Source: Mucilaginibacter oryzae (GTDB lineage Bacteria; Bacteroidota; Bacteroidia; Sphingobacteriales; Sphingobacteriaceae). From it: 64,000 nt of DNA. The notes below the pieces were generated by a model. It was not told the DNA's origin and did no database searches. It saw only the letters and a list, made by a program, of their open reading frames with translations. The stretch is from positions 59,263 through 123,262 of the forward strand of contig NZ_QGHA01000012.1 of NCBI RefSeq assembly GCF_003148845.1, written 5' to 3'. The position numbers and the translations under genes are program-made. Positions 61,384 to 64,000 of the stretch are shown here, piece by piece. Numbering within the stretch: the first letter of the stretch is position 1; each line of letters opens with the position of its first letter.

Positions 61384-61599
61384 AAAATGGCAATTTATCG
61401 CGGCGGGCGGGGCTTGTCAGAGCCTGCCGCAGCCGGATTTTTCGCTAAGTGTTTTGCGCTTCTATCAGCGGCACATTCCTGATTACCTGCGTGAGGGATT
61501 GCAGAGAAAAGCCCACAGCGCGGGCGGGATAGCGGGACGGCAAAGCGAGGACTTGTAACGGAAAGCCCGACCCATCGGGTCACGCCCAAAGTCTGAATG
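61384..61599. other. Gene-free GC-rich stretch with hairpins
   Basis: About 216 bases without a credible gene. GCCCGACCCATCGGGT at 61565-61580 is a small stem-loop; GGCTTGTCAGAGCC near 61421-61434 is another. The composition is more GC-rich than the flanks. Such stretches beside mobilisation genes in Bacteroidota elements can hold oriT or structured RNA, but I cannot prove it. Confidence 0.4.
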
Positions 61600-62184
61600 T
61601 TATCTTTCCGGTTCCTTATCATGCTGACACCCGGTTTGTTGCTCCCTTGTATGTTTAAGCTGTGCAAGGAATGCCGTACGCCGCTGATCCACGTCGTCAA
61701 ATTCTACTTTCGGTTTATTTTGCTGGTAGCTGGGCTGTGACTTTAGCGTTTCCACGCTTTGCTTTTCCTGGCGTTGAGCATTTTCCTGCTGTTGTTGTGC
61801 CTGCCGCGCCTGATCCTGCTGGCGCTGCCGGGCCTGATCGATCATGGTTTCGAACTTTTTACCCTGTTTGGTAAAATCTTTATCGGCAGGTTGAAATGGA
61901 TCGGGGCCTTTATAGCCATGTTGCTTTGCGGTCTGATAGGCTTTTTTCTGATAATCCGCATCTATCCGACTCAACCCGTCTCCATAATCAAGTTTGCGGT
62001 TCTGCCCGGTGCGGCGATTGTGTTCATTCAAGTGCGCGGATTGTTCGGCGAATTTCCCCGGATAATCTTCTTTTTCTTTTTGGTATTGCGCCGATATTTT
62101 CACAAAATCGGCAAACCCTTCGCCATCCAGTTTATCGATATATTCCTGCACAAAAGGCGGGATTTTGATTTCATTGTCTTTCAT
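61600..62184 (-). CDS. Gln-rich hypothetical protein of mobile island
   Basis: 194 residues: the N-terminal EIKIPPFVQEYIDKLDGEGF is a defined helical start, followed by charged helices and a Gln/Arg-rich segment (RQRQQDQARQAQQQQENAQR), probably coiled coil, and a polar end TREQQTGCQHDKEPER. The type occurs near mobilisation or relaxase genes in Bacteroidota elements. No enzymatic motif. Divergent from the next gene by about 64 bases. Confidence 0.6.
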   Translation of the reverse strand: MKDNEIKIPPFVQEYIDKLDGEGFADFVKISAQYQKEKEDYPGKFAEQSAHLNEHNRRTGQNRKLDYGDGLSRIDADYQKKAYQTAKQHGYKGPDPFQPADKDFTKQGKKFETMIDQARQRQQDQARQAQQQQENAQRQEKQSVETLKSQPSYQQNKPKVEFDDVDQRRTAFLAQLKHTREQQTGCQHDKEPER

Positions 62185-62248
62185 AAATGTTTGATTTTAG
62201 GCTTGTTTCGTGATATGATTTATCAATAAATATCGGGAGAAACTTTTA

Positions 62249-62686
62249 ATGTATAAATACGAGTTATCGTTTTGGGATACCTTCCGGGATAAAAACGGTG
62301 TACTGGAATGCTCCAAATGGTTTTACGGCTCTGAATACGCCGATCAGTTTTTATTGCGCGATCCGAAAAGCCTGCCGCGCTTCGGTCATCTTGCCCGTAA
62401 AGCGCTAATGCATTATTTAGGGGATCGCTATAATCCGCATAAGGATGCTTTGATTCATGAACCGTTTATTCGGCTGCTGATACAAGGTTTCATTGAATAC
62501 CGCGTTCAGCACAAAACCATCGGGCATGATTGGAAATACATTGATAATTTTTTTAAAAAAGTGATTGGTGACCTGTATGGCGCACCCCTTAAATACGATC
62601 AGAACCGGATCGATCAGGGCATCTTGCCACCCTACCGGGGCGTTTTACATGATGTAGAGCCGGGCAAGTTGCATCCGTATCATTAA
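62249..62686 (+). CDS. Hypothetical protein
   Basis: 145 residues, cytosolic: MYKYELSFWDTFRDKNGVLE, WFYGSEYADQFLLRDPKSLP, then HDWKYIDNFFKKVIGDLY and PPYRGVLHDVEPGKLHPYH at the end. Aromatic-rich and basic, no recognised family. The 3' end overlaps the convergent JAB-protein gene by four bases. Such genes accompany RadC-like proteins on mobile islands. Confidence 0.5.
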   Translation: MYKYELSFWDTFRDKNGVLECSKWFYGSEYADQFLLRDPKSLPRFGHLARKALMHYLGDRYNPHKDALIHEPFIRLLIQGFIEYRVQHKTIGHDWKYIDNFFKKVIGDLYGAPLKYDQNRIDQGILPPYRGVLHDVEPGKLHPYH

Positions 62687-63192
62687 AACGGCATCATCAC
62701 TTCATAACTGATAGTACCGAACCGCTCCACCCGTTGATAGGCCAGTTCTTCGTCAAACGAATAATAACCCTCGCTGGCGATAATCAGATGATCCAGTAAT
62801 TCAATTTCAAGCAGTTTCCCTGCATCCCTTATTCGTTTGGTCATGGCGCTATCAAAGGAACTGGGGGCTAAATTCCCCGAGGGGTGGTTATGGGCAAGGA
62901 TGATGGATGACGCATTGGCTTTAAGCGCTGCTACAAAGATCAATCGCGTATCGACAAATGTTCCTGCACCGCCGCCGGTAGAAATATTACTAATGCCGAT
63001 AACCCGATTGGCGCGGTTCAAGAGCAACAATTTCGCCTGCTCCACAAAATCGATCTTGTTTTCATCCCATTGATCCATTAGCAACCGATAGGCTTCTGCG
63101 GATTTTGAGATTTTAGGTGCCTCGGTAATTTTCGCCTTGCGTTTGTAGGATAACTCGATTTCCGGTATTTGATAAAAGTGAGATAGTGACAA
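62683..63192 (-). CDS. RadC-like JAB-domain protein
   Basis: 169 residues. The JAMM/MPN+ metal site is present: EQAKLLLLNRANRVIGISNI, then SIILAHNHPSGNLAPSSFD with H-x-H and the following Asp/Ser, and LLDHLIIASEGYYSFDEEL. It lacks the N-terminal helix-hairpin-helix of chromosomal RadC and therefore belongs to the short form found on conjugative elements and islands, where a Zn-dependent peptidase or DNA-related role is suspected. The ATG lies just before the left end of the IS481-type element. Confidence 0.88.
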   Translation of the reverse strand: MSLSHFYQIPEIELSYKRKAKITEAPKISKSAEAYRLLMDQWDENKIDFVEQAKLLLLNRANRVIGISNISTGGGAGTFVDTRLIFVAALKANASSIILAHNHPSGNLAPSSFDSAMTKRIRDAGKLLEIELLDHLIIASEGYYSFDEELAYQRVERFGTISYEVMMPF

Positions 63193-63199
63193 TTTAATC

Positions 63200-64000
63200 T
63201 GACAGTTACGATTAATTAACGCACGTAATAGAGATTAGCATTATGACAACCCAAGCAAAGATCATCAAAAACAAGATGGGCATATTAGAGCTTGCCCAGC
63301 ATTTAGGGAACGTATCACAGGCCTGTAAAGTGATGGGCTATTCCCGTGATAGTTTCTACAGGTTCAAGGAACTTTACGAACAAGGTGGCGAACTGGCCTT
63401 ACAAGAGATCAGCAGACGAAAACCGATCTTAAAGAACCGGGTAGAAGAGCATGTAGAAAAAGCCGTTGTTGAAATGGCTATAGACCAGCCGGCCTTAGGT
63501 CAGTTGCGGGTATCCAATGAACTAAAAAAGCAAGGCATATTAATATCTCCGGGAGGCGTAAGGAGCATATGGCTTCGCCACGATCTGCAAACATTCAAGC
63601 TTCGTTTAAAGGCATTGGAAGCTAAGTCGGCACAGGAAGGATTAGTATTAACCGAAGCACAGGTAATTGCTTTGGAGAAGGCTAAAGAGGAAAAGAAAGC
63701 CCATGGCGAAATAGAAACGCATCACCCCGGCTATCTGGGTGCACAGGACACTTACTATGTCGGTAACATCAAAGGTGTCGGCCATATTTATCAGCAAACA
63801 TTTATCGATACTTATGCTAAAGTAGCCTTTACCAAGCTATATGACCGCAAGAATGCACTCGTGGCAGCAGAGATGCTCAATGATAAAGTGGTGCCTTTTT
63901 ATGAACAGCATGACCTCCGTTTACTTAGGATACTTACTGACAGGGGCACGGAATATTGCGGGTCAAGAGAGCAGCATGAATTCCAGTTATACCTGGCCAT
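63200..64000. mobile_element. IS481-type element, left part
   Basis: The element seems to begin near TGACAGTTACGATTAATTAA at about 63200, 43 bases before the transposase start; the opposite end lies outside the window. The boundary is set by the end of the RadC-type gene and the TGA-type terminus; the inverted repeat cannot be checked. Confidence 0.5.
63243..64000 (+). CDS. IS481-family transposase, cut by window end
   Basis: 252 codons visible from the ATG at 63243. N-terminal helix-turn-helix MGILELAQHLGNVSQACKVM and YSRDSFYRFKELYEQGG, then PALGQLRVSNELKKQG, then the DDE catalytic core with ETHHPGYLGAQDTYYVGNI (first Asp), FIDTYAKVAFTKLYDRKNAL, and RILTDRGTEYCG (second Asp). The final Glu is beyond the window. 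This pattern is typical of IS481-like Bacteroidota transposases. Confidence 0.9.
   Translation, partial: MTTQAKIIKNKMGILELAQHLGNVSQACKVMGYSRDSFYRFKELYEQGGELALQEISRRKPILKNRVEEHVEKAVVEMAIDQPALGQLRVSNELKKQGILISPGGVRSIWLRHDLQTFKLRLKALEAKSAQEGLVLTEAQVIALEKAKEEKKAHGEIETHHPGYLGAQDTYYVGNIKGVGHIYQQTFIDTYAKVAFTKLYDRKNALVAAEMLNDKVVPFYEQHDLRLLRILTDRGTEYCGSREQHEFQLYLA

Noticed and set aside
61395..61700. 101-codon minus-strand ORF in the GC-rich gap
   Set aside because: Overlaps the end of the Gln-rich protein gene, composition is unlike neighbours, no recognisable fold; structured non-coding DNA is more likely.
1..64000. CRISPR arrays, tRNA and rRNA genes
   Set aside because: No regularly spaced repeat array, no tRNA-like cloverleaf or rRNA sequence was found by eye; a short tRNA could still be missed without a covariance search.

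Overview
The window looks like chromosomal DNA of a Bacteroidota bacterium, most likely Sphingobacteriaceae close to Mucilaginibacter (inference from content; no 16S rRNA is present). Supporting signs are two tandem SusC/SusD pairs, many lipoproteins and AQ-type signal peptides, AT-rich leaders without clear Shine-Dalgarno sequences, a PafA-type phosphatase, a PnuT/TonB thiamine locus, and Bacteroidota-type IS110 and IS481 elements.

Layout. 1-4.8 kb: pentose-phosphate genes (end of transaldolase, HAD phosphatase, gnd, zwf, pgl) closed by a hairpin terminator. 4.9-6.1 kb: a Crp/Fnr-type regulator, a perfect FNR-like palindrome and an NTF2-like gene. 6.2-8.3 kb: a secreted seven-repeat propeller protein divergent from a membrane-anchored winged-helix regulator. 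8.4-9.7 kb: an ArsR/SRPBCC/VOC operon behind a double palindromic operator. 9.9-14 kb: a multi-PAS protein ending in a histidine-kinase dimerisation segment without an ATPase, plus small genes and a hydrolase. 14.2-17.5 kb: an AT-rich four-gene island, PP2C phosphatase and winged-helix/nuclease-like protein converging on a kinase and a barrel-like protein, with overlap at every junction. 17.8-26.9 kb: phosphodiesterase, repeats, a TPP riboswitch with a large hairpin insert, a TonB receptor, PnuT-type permease, flavoprotein, PafA phosphatase and ThiE/TenI. 26.9-38.5 kb: mutL-rhomboid-rhomboid-EEP operon, amidohydrolase and serine hydrolase, a TPR protein, and AmaB-type aldehyde dehydrogenase. 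39.4-54.3 kb: a ten-gene SusCD locus containing two alkaline-phosphatase-superfamily enzymes and LamG lipoproteins but no recognisable glycosidase.

54.4-64 kb is an accessory island: a gene remnant, a broken tyrosine integrase, a DUF6934-like gene with a tiny partner, an IS110 element, a radical SAM/SPASM maturase (frameshifted), a serine recombinase, RadC-type JAB protein, hypotheticals and an IS481-type transposase running off the window.

Two candidates for undescribed systems stand out. The first is a RiPP-like pair: an easily missed 59-residue ORF (59827-60006, minus) with two aromatic-X-D-C-G-N motifs, directly upstream of a radical SAM/SPASM enzyme that carries its own N-terminal recognition-like domain. 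The second is the interlocked kinase / phosphatase / nuclease-like / barrel module at 14234-17475. Neither function is proven by the sequence.
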